64,000 nt of DNA from Streptomyces hygroscopicus (GCA_002021875.1 CP018627.1:9052001-9116000), one strand, 5' to 3'. Numbered from the stretch's first letter, positions 24,640 to 33,618 are shown. The notes: a model not told the origin generated them from the sequence alone. Translations and numbers: made by a program.

Positions 24640-25887
24640 GTGAGCTCGGGCGGGCTGGAGCTGCCCCCCGGTGACGGAGGTCCCGGGGGTGACGGCTCCA
24701 CCGACACACCTCCCGGCGCAGTGTCCCTGGTGCGGCCGATGGAGATCGGAGCGGAACTGGACTGGGGCGCCGACGCCTGGAGCGAGGTGCGCACACGCGC
24801 ACGCCGGGCCGGGCGGGCCTATATCTGGCTCAACCTCGTGGAACAGCGGCTGCGCGCGGTCGTCAACGCCGTACTGCGGCCCATCTACGAACCGGTCCAC
24901 GGCGAGGACTGGGTCATCGCCGCCGCCGGCCCCGCCGGGCAGGAGTGGGTACAGCGGGCGGTCGCGGTCCGGGAGGTGAGCCGGCGCAAGGGCTATCTGC
25001 TCGACCCCGCCGATGACAATGTCGTCAGCTTTCTGACCCTGCCGCAACTGCGGGAGCTCCTCGTCCAGCACTGGCCGTGCTTCGAGCCGTACCTCGACGA
25101 CCGCCGTGAGGTGGAGCTGGCCCTGGACGAGCTGGAGGTCGCCCGCAATGTGGTCTCCCGCAACCGCGCCCTGTCCGTGACGGTGCTCGCCCAGGCCGAG
25201 CGCGCCTCCGCCCGGCTGCTGGAGATCCTCGGCAGCGGCACCGGCTCCCCCTCCGCCGACCGGCTGCCCATCGACGCCGTCGAGGACCTCGTCGGCGACC
25301 GCTACGCCGATGTCGTGGGCGTCCATCCCGACCGGGTGCGGCTGCAGCGCCAGCTCCCCGCCGAGGACCTCTTCGGCAACGCCCGCCGCCTCGACGCCGT
25401 CGGCATCGGGCTCAACCTCCTGGTCCAGAACTACTCGGGCCGCCGGCTGGTCCGGCTGGCCGAATCCGGCTGCCGGGCCCGGCTGCTCTTCCTCAACCCG
25501 GCGAGCAGCGCGGTACGGCGCCGGGAGCGCGAACTCGGCCTGAAGAAGGGCGAGATGAGCCGCTCGGTGGAGATGAACATCCTCCATATGCGGCGGGTGC
25601 GCGCCCGGCTGCGGGACCCGGACGCGTTCGAGATCCATGTCTTCGACGAGACCCCCCGCTTCACCGCCTACCTGGTCAACGGCGACGGCGCGGACGGCCT
25701 CGCGGTCGTCCAGCCGTATCTGCGCAAGGCCCGGGGCATGGAGGCCCCGGTCCTGGTGCTGCGCGGTGGCGGGCGGGGCAGCGACGTCGTCCGCGAGGGC
25801 GGGGGCCAAGAGGGCGAGGGCGGGCTCTTCGGCACCTACCGCGAGGAGTTCGAAAGCGTCTGGGCGGACTCCCGGCCGGTGTCCTGA
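24640..25887 (+). CDS. SAV2148 family HEPN-domain protein
   Basis: The protein matches the Streptomyces family named after SAV2148. Residues about 45-200 are an Swt1-like HEPN helical region (RRAGRAYIWLNLVEQRLRAVV ... ELEVARNVVSRNRALSVTVLAQ). HEPN RNases carry R-x4-6-H, and here the equivalent R-N-V-V-S-R-N lacks the histidine, so nuclease activity is doubtful. The C-terminal half (LLVQNYSGRRLVRLAESGCRARLLFLNPAS ... FTAYLVNGDGADGLAVVQPYL) resembles DUF5919/PLD-like sensor folds. Start GTG 24640. Convergent with the ABC gene after it. Its role is unknown; the layout is that of a ligand-sensing HEPN protein. Confidence 0.75.
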   Translation: MSSGGLELPPGDGGPGGDGSTDTPPGAVSLVRPMEIGAELDWGADAWSEVRTRARRAGRAYIWLNLVEQRLRAVVNAVLRPIYEPVHGEDWVIAAAGPAGQEWVQRAVAVREVSRRKGYLLDPADDNVVSFLTLPQLRELLVQHWPCFEPYLDDRREVELALDELEVARNVVSRNRALSVTVLAQAERASARLLEILGSGTGSPSADRLPIDAVEDLVGDRYADVVGVHPDRVRLQRQLPAEDLFGNARRLDAVGIGLNLLVQNYSGRRLVRLAESGCRARLLFLNPASSAVRRRERELGLKKGEMSRSVEMNILHMRRVRARLRDPDAFEIHVFDETPRFTAYLVNGDGADGLAVVQPYLRKARGMEAPVLVLRGGGRGSDVVREGGGQEGEGGLFGTYREEFESVWADSRPVS

Positions 25888-25889
25888 CC

Positions 25890-26750
25890 CTACGGCCCGG
25901 TGACCTGACCCCACGGCCCGGTGACCTGAACCGGCCGGTCGGTGCTCTGGTACGGCGGCCGCAGCGCCCGGGCGGCCCAGCGGCCGTCGGTGCGGCTGAT
26001 GTGCACCGGGTGGTCGAAGCACTTGCTGATGGCGTCGGTGGTCAGGACCGCGTCGACCTCCCCCGCGCTCAGGCACTCGCCCTCCCGCAGCAGCATCGCG
26101 TGGGTGGTGCTGGCGGGCAGCTCCTCCAGGTGGTGGGTCACCAGGACGGTGGCCAGTTCGAGGTGTTCGCGGCGCAGGGTGTCCAGGCTCTCCAGCAACT
26201 GCTCACGGGCGGCCAGGTCCAGACCGGTGGCCGGTTCGTCGAGCAGCAGCAGCCGGGGGAGGGGCATCAGCGCCCGGGCGATCAGCACCCGGCCGCGCTG
26301 GCCCTGCGACAGGGTCGGCCAGCGCGCGTCCAGCTTCCCGCCCATGCCGAGGGTGGTCAGCAGCCGGTCGGCCCGGTCCCGCTGCTCGGGGGTGGGGTGG
26401 CGGCGGGGGACCGGCTCCACGGTGTTGGTCAGCCCGGTGAGCACCACGTCCCGCACCCGCAGCGGGGAGCGCAGCGGATGCCGGGGATCGACATGGCCCA
26501 CGAACGACCGCAGCTCCCGCAGATCCACCCGCCCCAGCGTGCGGCCGAGGACCTCCACCGTGCCGTGCGTCGGGTGCACCAGCGCGCCCGCGAGGCTCAG
26601 CAGGGTGGACTTGCCAGCGCCGTTGGAGCCGAGCAGCGCCCAGTGCTCGCCCTGGTGGACGGTGAGCGAGATCGAGCGCAGCAGCGGGGTGCCGTCGCGC
26701 ACCACATCCACATCGCTGAGCCTGAGTACGGGGACGGCCGGGGCGGTCAC
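25890..26750 (-). CDS. ABC transporter ATP-binding protein
   Basis: A single ABC ATPase: Walker A GSNGAGKST, signature LSQGQRGR, Walker B LLLLDEPATGLD, switch VTHHLEELP. No permease or binding protein is adjacent. Sequence type and the LSQGQ signature fit free-standing ATPases of the YlmA/ModF-like group, whose partners are unknown. The GTG start (26748-26750) overlaps the GntR stop (GTGA), so translation is coupled to the regulator gene. Two 17-bp copies of ACGGCCCGGTGACCTGA (25892 and 25913) at its 3' end encode a repeated VTGP tail. Confidence 0.82.
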   Translation of the reverse strand: MTAPAVPVLRLSDVDVVRDGTPLLRSISLTVHQGEHWALLGSNGAGKSTLLSLAGALVHPTHGTVEVLGRTLGRVDLRELRSFVGHVDPRHPLRSPLRVRDVVLTGLTNTVEPVPRRHPTPEQRDRADRLLTTLGMGGKLDARWPTLSQGQRGRVLIARALMPLPRLLLLDEPATGLDLAAREQLLESLDTLRREHLELATVLVTHHLEELPASTTHAMLLREGECLSAGEVDAVLTTDAISKCFDHPVHISRTDGRWAARALRPPYQSTDRPVQVTGPWGQVTGP

Positions 26751-27454
26751 GGGGCCGCCACCTCCTTTTCGCTGTCGAAGAGTTCCATGACGGCCTCGAG
26801 ATGGGAGACCGTGGCCGCGATCGCGGCGTCGGCGTCCCCGCGCGCCAGCCCGTCCAGCAGCTCGGCGTGGGCGCACGACACATCGGGCAGTGCCGTCTCG
26901 TAGCTGACCATCTCCACCAGCGCGGCGCGCAGCACCGGCAGGACGGAGGTGAACAGGCCGAGCAGCACGGCGTTCCCGGACAGCTCCACCACGGCCCGGT
27001 GGAAGGCCAGATCGGCGTCCACGAAGGCGGCCGGATCGCCTCCGGTCCGCTCCTCGCGCAGCGCGAGACGGTCCCGCAGCCGCCCGATGTCCTCGGGGCG
27101 CAGGCGCCCGGCGGCCAGCCGGGCGGCCTCGACCTCGAGGGCGCGGCGCACCTCGTACACCTCCCGCAGCCGGGCCCGGCGCAGCAGCCGCCGCATATCG
27201 CCTTCCGTGGCGGGGGCCGGGGGCTCGGCGGCGTAGGTGCCCGAGCCATGGCGCACCTCCACCAGCCCGTCATGGGCCAGCAGCCGCACGGCCTCCCGCA
27301 CCGAGGAGCGGCCCACGCCCAGTTCGGCGGCGAGCGCCACCTCGTTGGGCAGCCGCTCACCGGGCCGCCAGCGGCCCTCCGCGAGCATCGCGCGCAGGGC
27401 GCTCTCGACCCGCGGCACCACGGGCCCGTGCCGCAACCGTGCCGTCTCCGCCAC
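26747..27454 (-). CDS. GntR/FadR-type (FCD) transcriptional regulator
   Basis: Residues 12-75 are a winged helix-turn-helix of the GntR type (RWRPGERLPNEVALAAELGVGRSSVREAVRLLAHDGLVEVRHGSGTYA). Residues 95-220 are an all-helical FCD effector domain with the metal-ligand-like pattern D...H (DADLAFHRAVVELSGN) and H (VSHLEAVMELFD). FCD regulators usually respond to small organic acids. A perfect 20-bp palindrome 55 bases upstream is the likely autoregulatory operator. The ABC ATPase gene is coupled downstream, so the two are one regulated unit. Confidence 0.88.
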   Translation of the reverse strand: MAETARLRHGPVVPRVESALRAMLAEGRWRPGERLPNEVALAAELGVGRSSVREAVRLLAHDGLVEVRHGSGTYAAEPPAPATEGDMRRLLRRARLREVYEVRRALEVEAARLAAGRLRPEDIGRLRDRLALREERTGGDPAAFVDADLAFHRAVVELSGNAVLLGLFTSVLPVLRAALVEMVSYETALPDVSCAHAELLDGLARGDADAAIAATVSHLEAVMELFDSEKEVAAP

Positions 27455-27509
27455 CGCGTCGCGCCTCCCTGAACGATCTTCCGAGGACGGCGGGACTTTA
27501 ACACAGAGT

Positions 27510-27529
27510 CCTCAGACGTCTGAGGACTT
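27510..27529. promoter_or_regulatory. Perfect 20-bp palindrome, candidate GntR operator
   Basis: GTCCTCAGACGTCTGAGGAC is fully self-complementary and lies between the divergent gntR gene (start 27454) and the exonuclease gene (start 27638). FadR-type regulators bind short palindromes near their own promoters, so autoregulation is the simplest reading; effects on the exonuclease gene are possible. Confidence 0.7.
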
Positions 27530-27637
27530 GCCGTGGCTCACCGGGCCGGTAGCTCGGGTGGCCTCACCGGTCGTTGTCAGTGGTGCGTGGGAAGGTGGTG
27601 CACACCTGGGGGAAGTACGACAAAGGGAGGGGCGGTC

Positions 27638-28360
27638 ATGGGCTGGCATCGGGGGCTGCTGATCGGATTCGATCTGGAGACGACGGGCACCGATCCACGG
27701 ACGTCACGGATCGTGACGGCGGCCGTGGTCGAGGTGAGGGACGGGGAGCCGATAGGGCGGCGCGAGTGGCTGGCCGATCCCCAAGTCCCCATCCCCGACG
27801 GCGCCGTGGCGGTGCACGGGATCACCAATGAGCGGGCGGCGGCGGAGGGCCGGTCCGCGCGTGAGGTGGTCGAGGAGGTCGCCGAGGTGCTGGTGGCCCA
27901 CTGGCGCGCCGGCGCCCCGGTGGTGGCGTACAACGCGGCGTTCGATCTCAGCCTGCTCGCCGCCGAGTTGGGGCGGCACGGGCTGCGCCCGCTGAGCGAG
28001 CGGCTGGAGGGCGCGGAGACCGGCCCCGTGGTGGATCCGTACACGATAGACCGCGCCGTCGACCGCTATCGCAAGGGCAAGCGCACGCTGGAGGCCGTCT
28101 GCGGGGAGTACGGGGTCGTGCACGACCGAGCCCATGACGCCGGTGCGGACGCGCTGGCGGCGGTGCGGGTCGCCTGCGCGCTCGCCGAGCGGCACCGCGA
28201 GGTCGCCGGGCTCGAGCTGTGGGACCTCCACCGCAAGCAGGTGGGGTGGTACGCGGGCTGGGCGGCCGACTTCCAGTCCTGGCTGCGCCGCAAGGGCACC
28301 CCGGACGCGGTCGTGGACGGCGGCTGGCCCCTGCGGGAGGCTGGCGCGGTGGTGGGGTAG
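27638..28360 (+). CDS. DnaQ-like 3'-5' exonuclease (DEDDh)
   Basis: The protein shows Exo I FDLETTGTD (residues 9-17), Exo II VAYNAAFDLSLL and Exo III HDAGADALAA. These supply the D-E-D-D acids and the catalytic histidine of the proofreading exonuclease family. At 240 residues it stands alone, without a polymerase domain, so it may serve in repair, RNA turnover or as an epsilon-like subunit. ATG 27638 follows AAAGGGAGG; the longer frame from 27533 is not used. Downstream the DinB-like gene is 135 bases away. Confidence 0.88.
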   Translation: MGWHRGLLIGFDLETTGTDPRTSRIVTAAVVEVRDGEPIGRREWLADPQVPIPDGAVAVHGITNERAAAEGRSAREVVEEVAEVLVAHWRAGAPVVAYNAAFDLSLLAAELGRHGLRPLSERLEGAETGPVVDPYTIDRAVDRYRKGKRTLEAVCGEYGVVHDRAHDAGADALAAVRVACALAERHREVAGLELWDLHRKQVGWYAGWAADFQSWLRRKGTPDAVVDGGWPLREAGAVVG

Positions 28361-28495
28361 TGGGGTGGCGGCGCCCGCCCTGCTAAGAGCGGAGCGCGCC
28401 GCACCGATGAGTTTCCGGCCCCCGGCCGGTCGGAATGGGTGAGGGGCACTGAAGGGCACTGGGGGCACCACGGACTCGATGAGGAGAAACCGACC

Positions 28496-29098
28496 GTGAC
28501 CGACGACCAGACCACGATGATCGACTTCGCACCCACCGTCCACCGGGTGACGGCGCTGCTCAGCGGCGTCTCGGACGAGCAGCTCACCGCGCCCACACCG
28601 TGTGGCACCTACTCCGTGGGAGATCTGCTCGACCACTTCATGGGGTTCGCCATCGGCATGCGCCACGCCGCCGAGAAGACCACGGCCCACTCGGGCCCGG
28701 ACGACCCCGCCCCCGGGGAGGGGGCGGCGGACCGTCTTGACCCCGAGTGGCGGCAGGAGCTGCCGCGCCGGCTCGACGCGCTGGCGGCGGCCTGGCGCGA
28801 GCCGTCCGCCTGGCAGGGCACCACGGAGGCCGGGGGCGTCACCATGCCCGCCCAGATGATGGGCGTCGTGGCGCTGGACGAGCTGCTGATCCACGGCTGG
28901 GATCTCGCCCGCGCCACCGGCCAGCCCTACGACTGCGATCCCCGCAGCGCCGAGGCCATCATCGGGTGGCTGTCGGCGTTCCCGGACGAGCAGCGCCCGG
29001 AGGGCGCGTTCGGCCCCATGGTCTCCGTCCCGGACGACGCCCCGCCGCTGGACCGCGCGATTGCCTTGAGCGGCCGCGACCCGGGGTGGAGGGGCTGA
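28496..29098 (+). CDS. TIGR03086 family metal-binding protein (mycothiol-dependent DinB-like)
   Basis: A 200-residue helical-bundle protein matching the maleylpyruvate-isomerase N-terminal/TIGR03086 group. Characteristic parts are PTPCGTYSVGDLLDHFMGF (first metal histidine), FAIGMRHAAE, and VVALDELLIHGWDLARATGQPYD (second histidine). These actinobacterial proteins are thought to use mycothiol as a thiol cofactor; the substrate is unknown. GTG 28496 has GAGGAG ten bases upstream. Confidence 0.82.
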   Translation: MTDDQTTMIDFAPTVHRVTALLSGVSDEQLTAPTPCGTYSVGDLLDHFMGFAIGMRHAAEKTTAHSGPDDPAPGEGAADRLDPEWRQELPRRLDALAAAWREPSAWQGTTEAGGVTMPAQMMGVVALDELLIHGWDLARATGQPYDCDPRSAEAIIGWLSAFPDEQRPEGAFGPMVSVPDDAPPLDRAIALSGRDPGWRG

Positions 29099-29243
29099 GG
29101 GAACGCCGCACGGCGAGTCCGTCGGGCCGCCCGTCCGAGTGCGGGCGGCCGGGGCCCGGTTGGCGGCCCCGGGCCCAACCCGTTCGTCCCGGCCCGGGCG
29201 TTGGCAGCAGCCGACGAATCGCTTTCTCGTCTGATGATCGCCC

Positions 29244-29552
29244 GTGAGACGGTGGCCGAGGTCCTGGATGCGGAATCGGATCAGTTTATTGACGCTGGCG
29301 TTGCACCGGGTGCGGCGGTGCGCGGGGCTGGGCGGGATGTGGCGCTCTACGAGCGACCTGCGCGCAGCGACCGCGAAGGCCGCCGCCACCAAAGGCGGCA
29401 ACACGATTGCTGTGGCCGCGTGCCTTCTGTTCGCGCTGCTGTTGTCAGTCGAACTGCTCAACCGTGCTCTGAAATGGCACCGCTTCCAAGCTGCCACATT
29501 TCATAGTTCCCGCATTCTGCCGTGGTCTCGGCCGTCGCCTGAGCCGCGGTGA
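29244..29552 (+). other. Weak ORF in a 359-bp gene-poor stretch
   Basis: The gap 29099-29457 has no clear gene. This 102-codon ORF encodes one membrane-like segment (NTIAVAACLLFALLLSVELLNRALKWH) but runs into the 3' end of the convergent LysR gene and its codon bias is mixed. A second frame (29201-29506) starts SLSRLMIARETVAEVLDAESDQF and also looks protein-like before losing character. The two may be a decayed, frameshifted gene. I would not assign a function. Confidence 0.2.
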
Positions 29553-30369
29553 AGAAGTCGTCGACCACCGGCGAGGTGCGCGATGCCGCCACCGCGAGGC
29601 ACACCTGGTCGGGCGCCAGATCCGGGATGGGCACATAGCTGACGTCCGGATGTGAGTAGAACACGGTCGCCGAACGGGCCAGGAACGAGATGCCCCGGCC
29701 GGCCGCGACATGCTCGAGCGTCTCGTCCACCCCGCGCACCAGGTATCCGGCGTTGGGGTGCGGACGCCTGGTGGGCTGCGTGCTCGTGTCCGCATGCCAG
29801 ACCAGCGGCTCGCCGGCCAGGTCCGCCTCGGTGATCTGCTCCCGGCCGGCCAATCGGTGGCCGACGGGCAGCACCGCCACCCGCGGCTCGGTGTACAGCG
29901 GGGTGACGCGCAGGCCGGCCTCGTCGATGGGCAGCCGCACATAGCCGACGTCGATGCGGCCGTCGAGCAGCATCGTGGCCTGGTCGTCCCATTCAATCCG
30001 CTGCACGTCCACGATCACGCCCGGGTGCCGGGTGGCGAACAGCCGCACCGCTGGGGTGACCGCGATGCCCGCCCGGAAGCCGACCATGAGCCGCTGGCTG
30101 CCGCGCGCGGCCACGGTCACCCGGCGGCGGACCGCGTGCGTGGAGGCCAGCAGCGGGCCGGCGTCGGTCAGCAACTGCCTGCCGGCGTCGGTCAGCGCCA
30201 CGCCGTGGCTGTCCCTTGTCAGCAGCGGGGTGCCGAGATCCTGTTCCAGCGCGCGGATCTGCCGGCTGAGCACCGGCTGCGCGATGTGCAGCTCATCGGC
30301 GGCGCGGCCGAAGTGCAGCTTGTCGGCGACGGCGACGAAGTAGCGCACTTTGCGCAGGTCCAGATCCAT
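29458..30369 (-). CDS. LysR-type transcriptional regulator
   Basis: A 303-residue LTTR. Residues 1-60 are the winged helix (LRKVRYFVAVADKLHFGRAADELHIAQPVLSRQIRALEQDLG), followed by the linker helix and a periplasmic-binding-like effector domain (RLMVGFRAGIAVTPAVRLFATRHPGV ... IDVGYVRLP). ATG 30369 has a GGGAGG site. It is divergent from the F420/NADP-type reductase gene at 30655; LTTRs commonly control the neighbour across the shared promoter, so the reductase and the following dehydratase-like gene are likely targets. The effector is unknown. Confidence 0.9.
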   Translation of the reverse strand: MDLDLRKVRYFVAVADKLHFGRAADELHIAQPVLSRQIRALEQDLGTPLLTRDSHGVALTDAGRQLLTDAGPLLASTHAVRRRVTVAARGSQRLMVGFRAGIAVTPAVRLFATRHPGVIVDVQRIEWDDQATMLLDGRIDVGYVRLPIDEAGLRVTPLYTEPRVAVLPVGHRLAGREQITEADLAGEPLVWHADTSTQPTRRPHPNAGYLVRGVDETLEHVAAGRGISFLARSATVFYSHPDVSYVPIPDLAPDQVCLAVAASRTSPVVDDFFTAAQATAETTAECGNYEMWQLGSGAISEHG

Positions 30370-30654
30370 GGAGCCTCCCGGTCCGGCGATGCCTCCAGGG
30401 TATCGCAACGGATGAAATAGGTCTTGGACACCCACTCAGGCCAATGGCACCTTTAATAGGGACCCAATGGGGCCGGAGCGAATTCGGCATAAGAGTTCGA
30501 CATCGGGACTTGAGAGCAGGGCCCCGGAACCAGAATGAGCACATCATAAATTGAGCCAGGCCCGTCGCGTCATTCGACGGCATCGACGACACAACCGTTA
30601 ACAACGACGGGGTGGGCATGGCGTCCTATTCAGCTTCAGAAAGCAGGCACACCA

Positions 30655-31287
30655 ATGAGCAGCATCAGCATTATCGGCTTGGGGAACATGGCCGGCGCCC
30701 TGGCCGGCCGGGCGCTCGCCGGCGGCAACGCCGTCGAGATCATCGGCCGCGACCGGGTCAAGGCCAAGGAATTGGCCGCCGCGCTCGGCGGCGCCACTGT
30801 CGGGACGGTCGGCGCCGCCCCGGCCGGGGACATCGTTATCCTCGCCGTGCCGTACGGCAGCGCGGCGGCGGTGGTTGGTGAGTACGGGGACGCACTGCGC
30901 GGCAAGGTGATTATCGACATCACCAACCCCGTCAACGCCGATTTCACGGGCTTTGTCACCCCCGAGGGCAGTTCCGGCGCGCAGGAGATCGCCAAGGCCG
31001 CCCCCGCCGGCGCGCATGTCGTCAAGGCGTTCAACACCCTGTACTCCAATGTTCTGGCCGCCGGCCCAGCCGAGGGTCGCCCATTGGACGTGTTCATCGC
31101 CGGCGACGACGCGCAGGCAAAGGCACGCGTGTCGGCGTTCATCGAGAGCCTGGGACTGCGCCCGATGGACACCGGGCGGCTGCCAATGGCGCGGGCACTG
31201 GAGAACGCCGCCCTGCTGGAGCTGGGCCTCGTCGCCCACTCCGTCAAGCACACCAACTTCTTCCTCGGCGTCAGCATTCTCGGCTGA
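30655..31287 (+). CDS. NADPH-dependent F420 reductase-like oxidoreductase
   Basis: A 210-residue Rossmann protein: ISIIGLGNMAGALAGRALAGG (dinucleotide loop), EIIGRDRVKAKELA, DIVILAVPYGSAAAVV, VIIDITNPVN, VKAFNTLYSNVL and DVFIAGDD. These are the landmarks of the F420-dependent NADP reductase/YrrD-like group. It could pass hydride between NADPH and F420 or use another substrate. It is divergent from the LysR gene. The 285-bp region between them holds two CCAATGG copies (30441 and 30464), a possible regulator site. Confidence 0.85.
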   Translation: MSSISIIGLGNMAGALAGRALAGGNAVEIIGRDRVKAKELAAALGGATVGTVGAAPAGDIVILAVPYGSAAAVVGEYGDALRGKVIIDITNPVNADFTGFVTPEGSSGAQEIAKAAPAGAHVVKAFNTLYSNVLAAGPAEGRPLDVFIAGDDAQAKARVSAFIESLGLRPMDTGRLPMARALENAALLELGLVAHSVKHTNFFLGVSILG

Positions 31288-31383
31288 GCGCACCCACACC
31301 ACCACTTCTCGCGCCACATCACGCCAGTCGATCTACGGCACGAGAAGGACAGCCCCTCCACCCATCCTCACAAGGACAGTCGC

Positions 31384-32325
31384 ATGCGCGTTTTCATCAC
31401 TGGCGGGACCGGCCATGCCGGTTCGCACATCATCCCCGAGCTCATCTCCGCCGGGCACGAGGTCACCGGCCTGGCCCGGTCGGACACGGCCGCGGCGGCG
31501 CTGTCGGCGCATGGCGCGAAGGTGCGTCGCGGTGACCTCGAGGACCTCGACGGGCTCAAGGAGGCGGCCGCGGACTCCGACGGCGTCATCCACGTCGCGC
31601 ACAGGCAAGACCTGCTTCCGTCCGGCGGGATCGACGCCGTGGCCGCCGCGGAGCTTCCGGTCGTCCTTGCGTTCGGCGAGGCACTCGCGGGAACCGGAAA
31701 GCCGCTGGTCGCGGCGGGGAGCATAGGCTCGCCCGGGTGGGAAAACCTGGGCCGCCCGGCCACCGAGGAGGACCCGGCCCTTCCCGGCGGCGACGACTAC
31801 AAGGGCACCCTGCGGGTTCGTAACGTCGTGGAAACCACCGTAGTCGGCCTCGCCGAGCGGGGAGTACGGTCTTCGATCGTGCGGCTTCCCACCATCGCGC
31901 ACAGCACGACCGACAGTGCCGGATTCCTCCCCCTGCTGATCGCGCTCGCGAAGGAGAAGGGCGTCGTCGGCTACCCCGGAGACGGCGCGAACCTGTGGCC
32001 CGCCGTGCACATCCGCGATGTCGCCTCCTTGTTCCGCCTGGCGCTGGAGAAGGGTCCGGCCGGCAGATATTGGCACGCGATTCAGGACGGGGGCATCCCG
32101 TTCCGCGAGATCGCCGAGGCCATTGGCAGCCGTCTGGGCCTGCCCGCCGTGAGCATTCCCGCGGACGTACTGATGCTGCCGGGATACTTTGGGTTCCTCG
32201 CGAATCTGGTCACGCTGGACCTCCCGGCGTCCAACCTCATCACCCGCCGGACCCTCGGCTGGGAACCCGCTCAGCCCAGCCTGCTCGCCGATTTGGACAA
32301 CGGCCATTACTTCTCCGCCGGCTGA
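31384..32325 (+). CDS. NAD(P)-dependent epimerase/dehydratase family (extended SDR)
   Basis: A 313-residue extended SDR: VFITGGTGHAGSHIIPELISAGHEV is the TGxxGxxG cofactor loop. DLEDLDGLKEAAADSDGVIHVAH follows, and LWPAVHIRDVASLFRLALE is typical of the C-terminal half. The active-site YxxxK is not clear: DDYKGTLRVRNVVETT supplies Y-x3-R rather than K. It may therefore be an atypical member acting as an isomerase or binding protein. It follows the reductase gene by 96 bases on the same strand and is plausibly co-regulated by the LysR protein. Confidence 0.8.
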   Translation: MRVFITGGTGHAGSHIIPELISAGHEVTGLARSDTAAAALSAHGAKVRRGDLEDLDGLKEAAADSDGVIHVAHRQDLLPSGGIDAVAAAELPVVLAFGEALAGTGKPLVAAGSIGSPGWENLGRPATEEDPALPGGDDYKGTLRVRNVVETTVVGLAERGVRSSIVRLPTIAHSTTDSAGFLPLLIALAKEKGVVGYPGDGANLWPAVHIRDVASLFRLALEKGPAGRYWHAIQDGGIPFREIAEAIGSRLGLPAVSIPADVLMLPGYFGFLANLVTLDLPASNLITRRTLGWEPAQPSLLADLDNGHYFSAG

Positions 32326-32520
32326 CGGCAGGGACCCGAGTCGTTGTTCGCGTTGTGCCCGCAGGTCCAGATGTTCCCGCAGCAGTTAGGAGCCCCTCAA
32401 GAACACCCAGGTTGCGGAACTCGCAGGTGACCGGCCAGCTCAGCGTCCCTCCAGAAGAGCCGCACCCGCCGTGTGCTGCGTGGTGCGGCGCAGGGTGGCC
32501 GCTGAACCGGAGCCGTTCGT

Positions 32521-33441
32521 TCAGAACGTGTGCCAGCGCACCGTCGGGTCGTCCTCCCGCAGGGAGGCGATGCGGCGGGTGAACTCGGCGCGTGCCGCCG
32601 GGTTGCCCGGGGCGTGCTGGGCGACCCAGGCGCAGCTGGCGGTCTCCCGCGCGCCGCGCAGCACCGCGCAGCCGGGCCACTCCCGGACGTCCCAGCCGTA
32701 CTCCGCCACGAACGCGTCGTACGCCGCCGCGCCGAGCCCATAGCGGTCCCGGGACAGCGCCATCACCACCAGATCGTGCTCGCGCAGATCGTGCGAGAAG
32801 GTCTCCAGGTCCACCAGCACCGGGCCGTCCGGGCCGATGTGCACATTGCGCGGCAGCGCGTCGCCGTGGATCGGGCCGGGGGTGAGCCGCGGGGTCAGCT
32901 CCTCGACGGCGGTCGCGAAGTCGTCCCGGCGGGCGCGCAGATACGCCGCGTCCGCCGGATCGATCGCGTCCCCGGCCAGCCGCAGCCAGCGCTCGATCCC
33001 GCCCAGCAGATCGCGGCGCGGCAGCGGGAGCGGTGCCGGATCGGCGGGCGGGTCGGGCAGCGCGTGCACCATCCGCAGCAGCTCCGCGAGGTCGCGCGGC
33101 CCGGCGGGGCGTACGGGATCGGGAAGCCGCTGCCAGTACGTGACGAGATGGTTGGCGAACGGAAGCGGCTGCTCGGAGCCGAAGCGCCGGTCGGGACGTA
33201 CCGCGGGCAGCCCCTCCCGGGCGAGCCAGTCGGCGATCCTCAGCTCCCGGGCGGCCCGGTCCCACACCTCCAGATCGCGGCTGATCCGGACCACCAGGGA
33301 GAGGCTGTCGACGGCGAAGACGGCGTTCTCACCGAGGGCCAGCAGCCGGGCCTCCGCCGTACCGGCCCGGTAGGGCGGCAGCGCGGCCGAGAGCACCGCC
33401 CGCGCCCGCTCCTCCGTCAAGGCGACATCCGCCACCGCCAC
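32521..33441 (-). CDS. Aminoglycoside phosphotransferase/kinase family protein
   Basis: A 306-residue APH-fold kinase: AEARLLALGENAVFAVD (glycine-loop region), LVVRISRDLEVWDRAARELRIADWL, the catalytic loop PGPIHGDALPRNVHIGPDGPVLVDLETFSHD (Brenner HGD-x4-N and the metal DLE). APH proteins phosphorylate antibiotics or small metabolites; the substrate is unknown. GTG 33441 has GAGGAG eight bases upstream; further in-frame GTGs at 33450 and 33435 are alternatives. It is divergent from the sugar ABC operon. Confidence 0.85.
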   Translation of the reverse strand: MAVADVALTEERARAVLSAALPPYRAGTAEARLLALGENAVFAVDSLSLVVRISRDLEVWDRAARELRIADWLAREGLPAVRPDRRFGSEQPLPFANHLVTYWQRLPDPVRPAGPRDLAELLRMVHALPDPPADPAPLPLPRRDLLGGIERWLRLAGDAIDPADAAYLRARRDDFATAVEELTPRLTPGPIHGDALPRNVHIGPDGPVLVDLETFSHDLREHDLVVMALSRDRYGLGAAAYDAFVAEYGWDVREWPGCAVLRGARETASCAWVAQHAPGNPAARAEFTRRIASLREDDPTVRWHTF

Positions 33442-33534
33442 ACCCCTCACTCCTCGTCGTCCCGCCCGCCCACGTCTCGGTCGTCCCCGCCGGCCCCCGC
33501 CCAAGTCTCGCATCGGCTGCCGCAGGTGAACCGC

Positions 33535-33563
33535 TTGACTGCACCGCCCGCCCTCCGCACGAT
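33535..33563 (+). promoter_or_regulatory. Candidate promoter for the sugar ABC operon
   Basis: TTGACT (33535-33540) and CACGAT (33558-33563) are 17 bases apart, a housekeeping-sigma-like arrangement 55 bases before the GTG of the first permease gene. The -10 is weak. No LacI-type palindrome was seen nearby. Confidence 0.3.
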
Positions 33564-33618
33564 GACGTGGGCTCTCCCACCGGACCGCCCTCCCACCGCG
33601 TCCGAAGGAGGCCCTGCC

